From: Metellina segmentata
Taxonomy: Eukaryota; Arthropoda; Arachnida; Araneae; Tetragnathidae
Direction: 5' to 3'
DNA: 64,000 nucleotides
Assembly: GCA_947359465.1 (NCBI GenBank)
Contig: OX375879.1
Span: 17,756,298-17,820,297 of the forward strand
Part shown: positions 13,290 through 24,609 of the stretch, piece by piece
Position numbering within the stretch: position 1 is the stretch's first letter
Layout: the number at the start of each line of letters is the position of its first letter
Notes under the pieces: generated by a model
The model's database searches: none
What the model was told of the DNA's origin: nothing
The model's input: the letters and a program-made list of their open reading frames with translations, nothing else
Position numbers and translations under genes: made by a program

Positions 13290-14060
13290 TTCAATGCGAT
13301 TTTAGGACTTGGATGTTCTTTGCCAATTTAATTAAATCTGGAGTGTACTTCGGTGCATTTTAGAAAAAGTTCCGCTTTTAAACTTGCATCCGTTAATCTG
13401 CTTCTATGTTTGCTTTTAACGTAGTTTATCGCAGAAAAAAATTGTTCACAGTTGTATGTGGACGCAAATAACGTCAAAATTCCAAAAACCTAATTGCCTG
13501 GCATTTAAATAATTAGTTGGTAAGGAGTTATAGCTTTTAAATATGTCCTGTGGTGTTTCCTCCATAGTTGTCTTTTTTTTAACGTGTTCTATCATTTCCT
13601 AAAGTGTTTGCAGCCAGATGCTATTCTGAATTACAGAATCTTCATTCTTAGATTTGCTATAGATATTCCAGGAAATGTTTTGGCGTCTATTAATTTTAAA
13701 TCTCACTTCAGCGGATATAATGTAAATTTCATCTTCGGATTTATTTTCTGAAATCCTGAAATCTGTTTGAATCTGTCTATTTCAGCGAATATTTTGGAAA
13801 TGTTTTTTTTCTTGCTTTAAACTCAAACTATAATTTCTTAGATTTTCAAAAGATACAATTTCATCTTTCGTAATGTCTTCCAAAATCTCTTAATTTCAGC
13901 GCAAATGTAGTGACTTTTCATAATTATAAAGCTGTATTTCCTTTTTTTTTTTTTAACTCCTGATTCAACGTTTGGTCATATCAACCAAAACACCATAAAT
14001 GTAAATTTCTGTCCACATTTTATTAAAGCCTGTTTTCTTCAGATATATTTCTTTCTTTTT
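13290..14060 (-). pseudogene. Second hAT transposase remnant, C-terminal part
   Basis: Around 13490-13300 on the minus strand I read YNCEQFFSAINYVKSKHRSR followed by LTDASLKAELFLKC. This is the C-terminal dimerisation block (CEQ-F-S-KSKxRSRLTD) of the same broad hAT group. Upstream are degraded pieces including ETPQDIFKSYNSLPTN. It lies head-to-tail with the remnant at 11694-13260, so this is either two insertions or one duplicated element. A (CGG)n run at 13239-13252 separates them. Confidence 0.7.
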
Positions 14061-14354
14061 AACTCATTGTTTTATAAGAGTTGCTCTTCACTACTCTGTC
14101 AATATAATACAAATCAAATTGTGCCTAAGATATTATGTCAGTATATTAACACACTCGCATTTAAAGCACTGTCTCAACAGACAAATCTGGTGCTGATGCG
14201 GTTCGTATAAAGTAGCGTATGATGACTCTAGTGACACCGACGCGTCGTCTTCTTGTGTCCTAACGCACATCATCAATGAGTTTTTCGTTTGGGATTTTCG
14301 TGTTCCACTACAATATGTAAGTTATGAAAAACAAAATAAGAACCATTGTATACT

Positions 14355-14636
14355 TTCAGTTTACTGTAGAACGGTTTTCCTTGTCCATATTCACTTATAG
14401 CAGGAAAACAAACTTTACATTTTAAAATCGGGGCTTCGAGAGAATTTTAGAACTACCTGTGTGCCAATTTGCATGTTTTTAAGTGCTACAGATTGATCTG
14501 AAGACAGGAAAGTAATAGCCTATGTTTTCCGCACTGTTCTGAAGTATAAGTATACTAAATTTGGCGTGGATCGGTCAAACGAAGTAGATTTGTATAGAAA
14601 ATATACACACAGATCTTTTTTTCTTATACACATAGA
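14355..14636 (-). mobile_element. Non-autonomous Helitron, copy A (truncated)
   Basis: It aligns with 39419-39761 over TTTTAAAATCGGGGCTTCGA, the CTACAGAT-GATCTGAAGACA segment and AGTAGATTTGTATAGA, and ends TACACATAGAT. On the minus strand the end reads ATCTATGTGTATA, matching the TCTATA-type 5' terminus of the fuller copy. The 3' CTAG end is missing here. A 14640-15215 stretch to the right shows nothing recognisable. Confidence 0.6.
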
Positions 14637-15218
14637 TTATGTGTCAGAAAGTTTTTAAAACTTTATGTGCTGCAATAAAATTAATCTCATTTTAAACAAT
14701 CAGCTGTAGAGATGTATTCAATGTTTACTTTTCGATGGTAGACGTTGCACAAAAATGCTTTCTCCTTAATGCTTTGCATTCGTTCACAATCTGATGATAA
14801 ATAAAAGCTTAGTCGCAGTAGGAATCAATAATTGAAAACATTTGCTATCCTTCAATCACGCAATTTTTTAATTTTTTTTTTCCAAAAGAGTGAGTGACCA
14901 CTTGTGTTTCCCTTTGTTTATCGGTCGAGAGATAAAGTCAAAAGGGATGCTTTTTGACTTTGTACGCTTTAACGTATCACAAACGAAGTGAATTTTTATG
15001 TAAATAATTACTATCTAGATTAGATAGTCTCATTTTAGCAGTTGAGTCATCCAGGGAATTTTCAATACGTTGACAGTCACTAATTTCAGAAAGAATCATC
15101 CCCGGTGCCTTTTTTAATTTAGATACTATAATTTAATCAAAGTTTTTTCTGAGAGGAATATTCAATCACAGCAAATTTTCAGAGTAAACAAACCATTGGT
15201 AGGTATTTTAAAGTCGCA

Positions 15219-15310
15219 TTGGTTCAACACAACGGGCTATTTGTGACGATCCGGAATCAAACCGGAAGGAAAAAGACCGAGGACTACACGGTTGGAAGAG
15301 CAACAAATTA
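15219..15310 (-). repeat. SINE family 1, rearranged fragment
   Basis: CAACACAACGGGCTATT and a GATCCGG-AATCAAACCGG stretch are the tail of the common SINE on the minus strand. They are followed directly by ACACGGTTGGAAGAGCAAC from the head, so the middle is deleted. Confidence 0.65.
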
Positions 15311-15887
15311 ACAGTCGGCTGGCTTTTTCAATGTGGAGATGATTCCTGAAAATGACAGCAACTTCGTCAGTGAATATCTCCGGATATAAAGATAGTAAAA
15401 GAAATAAAATTCGATATTTAGACTAATTTAAAGATATGAAATCTGATTAAGACATCAAAACAGGTGTTTTTATACCCTATTATAAGATATATGAATTTGC
15501 TCTACTAGGAATGGTGCTCGAAATAAGTGTTTCTTTTTTTTCCCCCCGGGACTGTACATCAATGTCACACTTTCTTTTCACACTGGTCTTTGCTAACTGG
15601 AAGAGATGTTTTTTACAGGATTTATTGCTGCTGTTTAAAAACTGTCTTTTTCCTACTCTCCTTTCTTTAGTCGGACAAAACCGGGACCCAAAATGTGTTT
15701 TTTTACTAAGCACCTACGTGAATAAAATTCCTTAAATTTCTATTTCAATGATAAATTAGTTCTTTAGTTCCAAAAATTAATATATTTTTCAATGCACAAG
15801 AACTATATTTTGGAGGGTAAATAAATTATATTTGGAAGTATGCAAGTACCCGGTTTTATCCGACCAGGTCGGGTAAAACCGGGCATA

Positions 15888-16585
15888 CAGGGTGTCCCAT
15901 AAATATTGGTACAAACTTTAAGGGGAGGTAAGGTATCAAAAGGATTGAGAATTGCATAGCAACCCATTAGAGGAAACGTCATGGGAAAGTAATGTCAGAA
16001 GTCAGAAGTACAAGAAATGAAGCCGCACAAGACAGAGATTACCAGAAATGTGTATTGTTCATAAATATTACATATGGTGTAGTATATGATATGTGGAAAT
16101 GTTACAAAAGGTATTCAAAGTCTCCAACATTGCAACGATGCATGCATTACACCAACAGACCATGGATTGGTGAACCTTGTCAAATACACCGGGATTTTCT
16201 TGAATATCCACAGCAGCGCAAACGATTCTTGCAACCAGATCCATTTCAAATCTCCCATAATGGGGAGCTCCATGGTGTCGAAACCACATGTTGCGTCTAA
16301 CATTTTGTGGCACAGGGTGAAGTAAGTAAAGTAGAATTTGTTCCAAAAAGATGAGATAATTTGTTGATTTTAGAGGTGATGGAAACAGATAAGGCCCGAC
16401 AAAGAAGTCGCCGACCAAACATTCACTGAGAAGCGATGTTGGGCAGTATGCGGTCTCACACCGGGGGAGGGGGGGGGGGGGTCGTACAATGACGTTTTCG
16501 GTCATGGGTTGCTTTGCAGTTCTCAATCCTTTTGATGTGCCCTATCTCATCTTAAAGTTTGTACCAATATTTATGGGACACCCTG
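15888..16585 (-). mobile_element. Mariner-type element, 698 bp, internally deleted
   Basis: Terminal repeats are CAGGGTGTCCCATAAATATT at the left and its inverse at the right, continuing through GGTACAAACTTTAAG. TA dinucleotides flank both ends (15886-15887, 16586-16587). Inside, the minus-strand frame 16068-16526 includes PQNVRRNMWFRHHGAPHYGR, the NVRRxMWFxHDGAP-type block before the second catalytic Asp of mariner transposases; here the Asp position reads His. Too little is left for a working enzyme. A G-rich run is at 16464-16480. Confidence 0.8.
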
Positions 16586-16696
16586 TACATATAGGAATAA
16601 TTAAAAAACGTTGCTGTTTTATTGCTGAAATATTTATTTATAACAATAAATTAGTAACTGGCTTTCCTACACTGATAAATGTACGTGGGTTTAAAG

Positions 16697-17100
16697 TCAA
16701 GGAACATAACTTAATTTACAATACATTCCAAACACAAGAAATTCAAAATTACTTAATTGATTAGATTTGTATGAAGTTTTAAGAACATAAATCACAAATA
16801 AATTTTGATCATGCTCCTCTGCGCTGCTACAGGCTTCATGCGCCCATCCTTGACAGTTGGTATATATCCAACCTTTCAGAGATTTTGACCTGGCGTACAA
16901 TTCATTACAAAAGATACAGGCTTCGTCACATTCCACGACGTCTTCATCTGATGCCGAGGAGTCTGTTTTAATGCTGAACTTCTTTTACTTCCTTGTTTTG
17001 ACAGTTTTTTGCTAAGGGGTCTTAAACAGTTTCTGCTTTAAGTTTTTCTTTTCTGGGTTTTTGGTTTTCCTTTTGTTTTCCAAGATCCAATTCATACCTG
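16697..17100 (-). pseudogene. Pogo/jerky-type transposase, C-terminal zinc motif
   Basis: The minus-strand frame 16697-16936 begins MECDEACIFCNELYARSKS and continues LKGWIYTNCQGWAHEACSSA. The Cys-X2-Cys, W-I-x-C/N-x2-C and WAHEAC arrangement is the PHD-like C-terminal tail seen in many DDE_1 (pogo/jerky-like) transposases. Upstream on the same strand an acidic SDEDVVECDE linker leads in. Nearby GGACAAAACCGGG at 15672 and its inverse around 17275 may be the ends of this element. Confidence 0.6.
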
Positions 17101-17289
17101 GTCCTGTCGGACTGCCAAGGTCCTGGTTTTATCCGAATATGCCATTAATCAGAAAAGAAGGTTTAGCATATTTCAAACATGAAGCAAAACGTTGTTAACA
17201 ACTAATTTAATGCGTTATCTGACAGATAGCAGTAATAATATAGCCAAAACTGCCGGATCCCGGTTTTTCCCACCTACCCAGTTTTGTCC

Positions 17290-18220
17290 AACTTTCCTTT
17301 ATATATCGTGATACGTTTTGCCAAGACGAATTATTCTGGGATTTAAAAAAACTATGATTTCCAATACCATTTTACATTGCGCTTCTTGGAAAATTTTACA
17401 ACCATCTAGTTATTTTAAGTACGCAAGACTCTCAGTGAGGCACTATTTTTGTATTGCATAACTCCCTGTGAAATTTCTTTTTTTAATGCTTTCCTCTTGT
17501 TCAATGAAATATGAGCTATTATGAATGAAAATGTTACATTTTTTGCAGTATTCGATGAACAAAATCTTTAAATTAATATCCTAATTGTAAGAAACTATTA
17601 ATCATGAAAATATATTTCTCTTTGCCATCAAATAACTTCAAAGAAAAGTATATTAAATAGGAATAAATAAAAAAAAACAGAATAATTCAGACAAATGGGC
17701 CAATAGACCTTTGCATTTGCTCATCCATGGAACAACGAATAACTCCCGGCTCAGAGAATGACATAATAACAAAAGATTAGAATAGAAAAAAAAATAATAA
17801 TAACTTTCGGAAGCCCTTTTCATCGCTGTTACCATACACGCTTTTCGAAATCACACCGCGTGACGATGCAGAAAGGGAAAAAATGACCGTCCTGTGATCT
17901 CCGTTAGGTATTTAAGCTTTCGTCTTCTGTATTCCATTTCGTGACAGTGAAATCATCAATTCCATGTATTTCACGTTACATTAAGGAATCTCAATAGAAT
18001 TAATTTAAGATGCATGATTTATTTATCTGTTTGTAATCCGGTACTCTATTCTGGTTTTGGATTTCACGATTTCTAGGACGTTTACACTATCGTGACTCGT
18101 AAAATGGCAATAAAGGATATTTTCTACAGTAGGCCACGAGTGAGGTATCTTCCAGCGTCCGACATATTTGGAACATACGGTTGTACCGCTAAAAACTGTT
18201 ATTACCATCTGGAAATATTC
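17290..18220. other. Non-coding stretch, nothing recognised
   Basis: AT-rich sequence without coding pattern, inverted repeat or array that I can support. Confidence 0.45.
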
Positions 18221-18225
18221 ACATG

Positions 18226-18492
18226 GCAGCGGTCGCCCGGTTGGAAAAGTAACGGATTAGCAACCGGAGGGTTGCGAGTTCGAATCCGACCAAAGACTGT
18301 CGTGTACAAAGGAGGCTGGTGCATGTTAAATCTGTCGTGGCCTAAATTGTCCTCACGTTGTAGGTTTGGAGAGTAGGGTGAGATCTCAGACACCTCGTCA
18401 CCTGACCGTGGTTCAAAATTTAGTGGTGTTGTCCTCTGATCTTTCCCTTGCCAATAGCCCGTTGAGTTGTTCCAGTGGGACGTCAATTAAAA
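18226..18492 (+). mobile_element. tRNA-derived SINE, family 1
   Basis: Head: CGCCCGGTTGGAAAAGTAAC, GGATTAGCAACC, then a B box in GCGAGTTCGAATCCGACC. Body: CGTCGTGTACAAAG, ATCTGTCGTGGCC, CTCACGTTG. Tail: AATAGCCCGTTGAGTTG and a GACGT-C-AATTAA end. The same head-body-tail order recurs at least ten times here in both orientations. The tail is shorter than in the 33.8 kb copy. Confidence 0.85.
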
Positions 18493-18683
18493 TACTTCCT
18501 GAAATACTCACAAGTCAATGTCTCGACTTTAACTTCGAACTGAAAATGACAGAGTTAACCCGTAGCTTCAATTATCAATTACCTGAAAATAAAAATTGAT
18601 CTGTTTTGCGGTTGTCTGCATGCGACTACCAACCTCAAAGCGATTAATATTTTTGGTTTGTTGGTAATGTAAGGTAATTTTTA

Positions 18684-18890
18684 GTTAACGTCGTACTAGA
18701 GCAACACAACGGGCTATTGACGACGGTCCGGGATCAGTTCCTTAAGAGAAATATCCGAGGACATCACCGCGTAATTTTGAACCACGGTCAGATGACGAAG
18801 CAACACCTGAACCGGCACCCCACTCTCCAAACTTCCACACCAACCTAACGTGAGGAATTTAGGCCACGACAGATTTAAGGTGCACCATAC
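18684..18890 (-). mobile_element. SINE family 1, truncated by a mariner remnant
   Basis: Tail-first on the plus strand: TTAACGTCGTACTAGAGCAA, ACACAACGGGCTATTG, GGTCCGGGATC, through GGCCACGACAGATTTAAGG and GTGCACC. The head is absent and mariner coding sequence starts directly at about 18891. Confidence 0.8.
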
Positions 18891-19379
18891 GCTTACAAAC
18901 ATCCATGCACTGTTCTGAACGGCCGTGTTACAGGAGAGGATTGTGTCAGTCTTCTGGCCGACCCTCTTCACACAAAGGTGCAAACTGCGTTTCCTGATAA
19001 ACGACCCGTCTTCCAAGATGATAATGCCCCCCTTCACACCTGTGGAATTGCCCGAGACTGATTTTATGAACACGACGATGAAATAGAGCACCTCATCTGG
19101 CCCCCTCAGTCCCCTGATCTCAATATAATTGAACCTTTGTGGGGTATTTTGGAAAACAAGCTGCGCAGTCGATTCCCCCCCCCCCCCAAGGACTTTCTGA
19201 ATTAGGGACTTTTTTGCAATTTGAGTTGGAACGTATCCCTCTGAATGTTGTGCTTGACTTGTATTTGTCAATTCCACGTCGGATACAAGCTGTAATTCAT
19301 GCAAAAGCAGGACCAACGGCCTATTAATAAAAAAAAATTCTCTTTTCACAGGTGTTCACATTATTTTGTCCAACCCCTG
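18891..19379 (+). pseudogene. Tc1/mariner transposase, C-terminal half
   Basis: Plus-strand pieces read VFQDDNAPLHTCGIARD (second catalytic Asp within the DDNAP-H block) and LIWPPQSPDLNIIEPLWGIL (WP-SPDLNxIE-LW block with the catalytic Glu). After frameshifts at a C10 run, IPLNVV..LY.SIPRRIQAV and AKAGPTAY/GPTAY follow. The 3' terminal repeat ends CATTATTTTGTCCAACCCCT just before a TA at 19380. The N-terminal half is missing. Confidence 0.8.
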
Positions 19380-19605
19380 TATTTCCAATACCTAACAAAA
19401 AGTATGGTTTACAACATTTTAAAAAATTGTTTAACATATCATTATTCCCGTCTTAAAATTATTAATGTCCGATAGTCAAATGCATTATTTCTTTTAATCT
19501 ATTGTTTGAAACGGCAAATTTATCTTTCAAATTATCAAAATTTTTTGCTTTCAATTCTTCAAATCGATATCGATTTAGTCATAAAATAAATCAAAATGTT
19601 TATTT

Positions 19606-19975
19606 CTACGGCTTTGCCCCCTGTTCGCTATCGCTCGCCAAACCCCGATGATTGCGTAGCAATTATGTTTAGTTCGTCTCGCGAACTATACTTTTCAACA
19701 ATGAGGTGGGGATTTCTTCACAATCCATCCCCATTTGGATCGCAGCGTAAAGTTTTCCACACAAAAGAAGAAAAAAAAAGGTCACTAAAATCTATCCTGA
19801 GGAGAAATAAATAACAATGGCTACAGATAAAGCTTTAAGGAATAAATATTAAATATGCAACATTAAGGAGAAAAAAGGACACTAAAATCTAAGGAATAAA
19901 TATTAAATATACAATCCTAAGTAGAAAAAAAGGACATTAAAATCTATCCTAAGGGAAAAAAAAGAAACCGTTTTC
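19606..19975 (-). mobile_element. Non-autonomous Helitron end with internal short repeats
   Basis: The 3' end on the minus strand is at 19606 (CGTAG, one base off CTAG) with a GGCTTTGCCCCCTG hairpin region, ATTGCGTAGCAAT (19651-19663) and AGTTCG-TCTCG-CGAACT. Homology to the 27.1 kb end runs to about 19745 (GGATCGCAGCG). Beyond it, 19770-19975 holds three imperfect copies of a unit containing AAAGGACACTAAAATCTA and GGAATAAATATTAAATATRC. Confidence 0.65.
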
Positions 19976-20093
19976 TCCGCTATCGCATAGAAATACCGAA
20001 TGATAGATATGTTTTAGCTGATCCGTGTTGTTTGTTGTAATGGTACTTTTTAAGATTTTCATATTCGACTGTTGCTATGGAAACGGCGATCGA

Positions 20094-20486
20094 GCCCGTT
20101 GAACCAGAAGACTCGCAATCACGTGACTCGCTATCTACCAATCACAAAGCGAATAAATTTGAAAAAGATAGAAATGTTTTCTTTTACAAAAAAAAGACAG
20201 ATTTAATTCAGTTTCAACCATCAAAGTTAATGTTAAAACTAAATTCACTACGTAGAAATGAATTATTCGAGGCAATGTTTAACCCCCAACATTCGAATTA
20301 CAGTACTACTCAGCTGTCAAACAAGTATTTTCTCTTGAGATCAACAGTAAGCTAAAATTTTATTATCTTTCTTTCTTGTCTTTCTATTATAAAAATAATT
20401 TCAATCTTTTTCAGGTTTATTCGCTTTGTGATTGGTAGATTGCGAGTCACGTGATAGCGAGTCTTGTGGTTCAATGGGCTAATGAA
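20094..20486. repeat. Foldback element with ~75-bp arms
   Basis: Left arm: GCCCGTTGAACCAGAAGACT, ATCACGTGACTCGC, TCTACCAATCACAAAGCG. Right arm in inverted order: CGCTTTGTGATTGGTAGAT, GCGAGTCACGTGATAGCGA, GGTTCAATGGGC. Both arms hold CACGTGA and a reverse CCAAT box. No target duplication is clear. The 92-residue plus frame (20077-20355) across the left arm is not recognisable. Confidence 0.72.
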
Positions 20487-20759
20487 TTTGAAGCACGCGC
20501 AGACGATAAACACAGTTATATCTTTTAATTAATTCATTCACAAAATTTGAGAGCACGCGCTAGAAAGTTGGAAAAGTTTACTAGGATCCTTTGTACCCAA
20601 AATACTATGTCTTATTTATGTAATTTTTTTTTCTTCAGTTTCCACTATAATCTAATTTAGAACAATAGAAGTAAAGTCGTCTCCTTTGCTCTCTGCAGCA
20701 CAGACTTAATTCACTTTTGTAATACTAATAATTTACCCTTGAATCCTTTTTGCAAGTAA

Positions 20760-22980
20760 AAATGGGCCACCTAACGTTGTCACGCGATGAAAAAATGAAA
20801 GAAAGACTGAGCGAGAGTCTGCCGTAATTGAAGCACGATTGGAAAGAAAAGCTGATCGTGAGGCTGTTGTGTTAACGGCAAAAATTAAACCAATACTTAG
20901 ATATTGGAGATGTGAAGAAAGAATGATTTTACTGTAGGTACATTGAGTTTTAAACATGAAACAGGCCGATCGTCTAATGTATGTTGTCATGGAAAGGTTA
21001 AGCTTCTACCGTTGAATGAATGGCAACTGGAGTTTAAAAATCTGCTCTCTGGAACTGGCGAAATAAATAGTCATTTTCGTCAAAACATACGAATTTACAA
21101 TTTGTTTGTTTTTGCCTCTTTTAATGCGACTAACACTGATATCAAAGGTGGGGGGGTCCATACGCTGCGAGAATTATTGGAGATGCTAAAGTAAGAGCAA
21201 CCACGTCTCTACAAACCAACATAACGCCTCAATTTGGCCAAATTTCTATATATGATGCTACACAAGCTCTTAACGTAAGTAGCAATTTATTGAAAAGAAA
21301 AGACGTTTTGAGCACTGTTCAACCAATTCTCAATGAGTGTCCGTATGCCAAAAAATTTAAAAGTCTGCATGAAATACACCAAAATGATCAAAATGCAGAA
21401 GTACGCTTAGACTTTATAAATATGTTAAGGCCAACATCCACGTATTTACAATGCTCCAACGTGTGAACAATTATTTGCTACAGTAAATTAAAAGACAGGT
21501 GAAATCAATGAAAAAATTGACTTATGAGTATATCTTAAAGACGAGCGTAGCAGCAGCTATTTACCAATTCAATCAATCCACAGCGATAATATGTCTTTTT
21601 CCACACGATGATCTAGGTTATTCCTATAATTATCAACAAAATAAAATTCAAGGCAAAAGAGTATCCGCCAATGCATATTAAGGCTATAGGCTTGCTATTA
21701 GGCCTGGAGAATTAAATTATCTTTTGTCGTGTCAACGTTTATTGCAGCATTACTTGATAACTTCGTACTCAAAAGTCGAAGCAAACCGTTTATTATGATT
21801 AAAATCTTATCAAAACAAGCTTAGAAAGGAGCACATGCAAGGTTTGATAGAGCATGTACAAAATAGAACCCTCAACACCTCAGACACTCATAAAATTACT
21901 AAAGCAATTATTTTGCCCTTTTCTAATTGGGGCAGTCCACGCGCTTTACAGCAGCTATATCATGATGTTATGGCAATATTTCGCGTTATTCGTCCAGACA
22001 TTTTTATTACTATGACATGCAATCCAAATTGGCCTGAGATTGGAAGATTTTTGACAAAATGTCCATCTGGTACAATTACCTTCGATATTCCTACTTAATA
22101 TTTGGAACGGTGCGAGCATATGTCTATACAATAGAATTTCAAAAACGTGGTTTGCCCCATGTGCATATGTTGGCAACATTAAACATCAAACTTTTAACTC
22201 CAGAACAAATTGATATATGTATGTCTCAACAGAAATACCCCAAAAAGACAACGATCCAGAGCAGAGCTATGGTACTAAGTTATCGAGCATATGGCGCATG
22301 GTCCACATAAAGACAAATGCCCATGCTAGAACACTAAAACAAATTTGCTCTAAAAAAGTTTCCAAAACCTTTTGCAGATCCGACTGATATGGCTGGACGC
22401 GATTTCCCAGACGCTAAAATCATTCAGAGTGTCATAGATATCACGGCAAGAAAGATGGCTAAATAATTAACATCGATAATTCAATGACTGTTCCATACAA
22501 GGCTCATATGCTTAAACGATTTGACTGTCACATAAACTTAGAATACTGCGGTAATGATCATTAAATGTATCTAAAAATACATTCACAAAGGCCACGATAG
22601 AGCAAAAATTGTTGTGAGCAGTTCAAACACTGGACAGCAGCAACAAGTAATCTCGTAGATGAGATTCAAGATTACATCGATATTTGAGCGCGATGGAAAG
22701 TGCTTGGTTTTTGATGGAGCTGCCTCTGCATGCTCGAAGCCACAGCGTCGAATCTTTGCCTATTCATTCACCGGGGCAGCACTTTCCAGTATGGCCAAGA
22801 GAAAGAGGCTGTTAATAACAATCAAAAAGCAAATATGATAACATATTTCGAGCTATGCAAACACGATCAAGAAGCTAGAAATCTAGAATTGGTTCAAATA
22901 CCAACGCATTACACGTGGCAACAAAAATCTAATATTTGGCAGAAACGTAAATATAACCGTAAAGTTATAGCTAAATGAAG
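20760..22980 (+). pseudogene. Helitron Rep region, heavily broken
   Basis: Pieces in changing plus frames follow the Helitron-like N-terminal domain: FKHETGRSSNVCCHGKVKLL (zinc-type CxxCG-ALHF...CC.GKV pattern), NIRIYNLFVFASFNATNTDI, then NECPYAKKFKSLHEIHQND and RPTSTYLQCS. Further on come SNWGSPRALQQLYHDVMAIF and DIFITMTCNPNWPEI, typical of the Rep core, and FQKRGLPHVHMLATL, the HUH two-histidine nuclease motif (HVH). YKAHMLKRFDCHINLEYC and an LxxY-like part follow. I count many stops and shifts. The family protein combines Rep nuclease and PIF1-type helicase; the helicase follows at 23053. The 5' end of the element is not identified. Confidence 0.9.
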
Positions 22981-23052
22981 CATTGTGTCTGCCCGAGTCC
23001 GTAAAAGATTACCGGCTGAGAAGAAGAAAAGAAAGAAGGTGAAAGATTTCAT

Positions 23053-24609
23053 TTGAAGCTGCTGCTGAGACACGTTAAAGGCCTTACATCTTTTGCTAGC
23101 TTAAAGCGGGTAAATAATATTGATTACGCTATATTTCAAGAAGCAGCTCAAGCTTTAGGAATTTCCAAATCAGATGATTATATGCATGAAATTTTGAGCA
23201 ATGCTGTTTCTACTATGATGCCAGAATATTTTAGAAAATTTTGTATGTATTTAACTATTGCTGGCGATATTGACGCAGGCCTCTTGTGGTTTGCATTTAA
23301 AACACAATTATGTGACATTTCGAACGAGGCCAAAACACTCTCGATGTTTAAGCATTATTTGGAAAATGAAAATGTATCGTTGGAGTAGGTTGGATTGACA
23401 AAGTGAGAAGATGCATCGTATGTTAAAGATCCAAACGAAATAGATACCTTTATTGACAATCCATGAAGAAATTTACAAATAGATGTATGCCCAAATGAAC
23501 CAAGATCAAAAACTGGCATTTGACAATATTGTGAGGGGAATCCAGTCTGGGAGTCAAAAGTTGTATTTCATTGAGTGTGGACCAGGTGGCACCTGTAAGA
23601 CTTTTGTTTATACGTGCCTTGTCCATTATTTAAGACTCGTAAAAACTAAGATTGCAACGGTTGCTTGGACTGGAATTGCTGCTATCCTTTTTCCGTATGG
23701 TCAAACTGCTCACAAAACCTTTAATTTGCCGCTTACGTATGGAAATGAGATTTTCATGTTGAATTGGAACAAAAGAAGGAAAGAAGAATTAAGCCAAATT
23801 GATGTATTTATCTGGGACGAAGCTTTAATGATACCTCAAACTATACTTACTATGTTAGACAAAAACTTTTCGCGATATATACCGCTCGAACGAGCCATTT
23901 GCCGGTAAAACATTTATCTTACGTGGTGATTTTCGTCAAGTACTTCTGTGGTCAAAAAAGGTGGTCGCACTCAAATCCTTCGAACATGTATAAAAAACAG
24001 TACATTTTGGCCATTTTTTTTAAATTTAAAAATTGGAAAAAAATAGGAGAGCTTCCTCCTACTTTAAAACTTTTGCTGAATGGTTACATAAAATTGATAA
24101 CAATGAGATTGAGAGTCTGTGATTCACCATGACTTGAAAACGGAAAATAGAATCGACGATTACTATCCCAACACCATAACCGTTGAAGAAATGGCTACCC
24201 GTGCTGTACTAGCAGCACGAAACGACAAGGTTAGGCGAATCAATAATTTTATTTAAAACCAATTGCCTAATTATGCTATAAAGTGTATTTCTATAGATTC
24301 AGCGGAATCGTTAGGGTGTGATGAAACTGACCAGGAAAATATACGTTTGCAGTATCCCGAGGAATATTTGAGTTCGCTTACTCCTTCCGGCTTTCCACCT
24401 GCAGAGCTGAGCTTAAAGCCAGGCTGCATTGTCATGTTGCTAAGGGATTTGTGCATGAGCGACGGGCTCTGTAACGGTTCTCGCTTTGTGGTGAGAAAGA
24501 TCGAGCGCAACATTTTGCATGTTGAGATGTTGACGGGTCACAACAAAGGCACAATCGTTCATATACCACGCATAACTACAGATTCAAAAAATCATGCAGA
24601 TATGCCATT
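23053..24609 (+). pseudogene. Helitron PIF1-type helicase region, 5' part
   Basis: The frame 23053-23388 (RHVKGLTSFASLKRVNNIDY..) is the linker before the helicase. The frame 23483-23908 contains MNQDQKLAFDNIVRG, then ECGPGGTCKT (Walker A; the usual second Gly is Cys), VAWTGIAA (TASSGIAA-like motif), QTAHKTFNLP and VFIWDEALM (Walker B, DEA). Frame 24263-24673 gives the LNLKPGCIVMLLRDL-like block (LSLKPGCIVMLLRDL) and NGSRFVVRKIERNILHVEML. The reading is cut after ...ADMPF at 24609/24610 by a nested Helitron and resumes at 26163. Frameshifts near 23905 and 24130 and the Walker A change make it non-functional. Confidence 0.9.

Noticed and set aside
15480..15735. Overlapping 74-77-codon frames on both strands
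   Set aside because: No motif or repeat support; likely chance in a T-rich segment.
18714..19349. 211-codon minus-strand frame
   Set aside because: It runs antisense through a SINE and a mariner remnant whose own coding sense is the plus strand.
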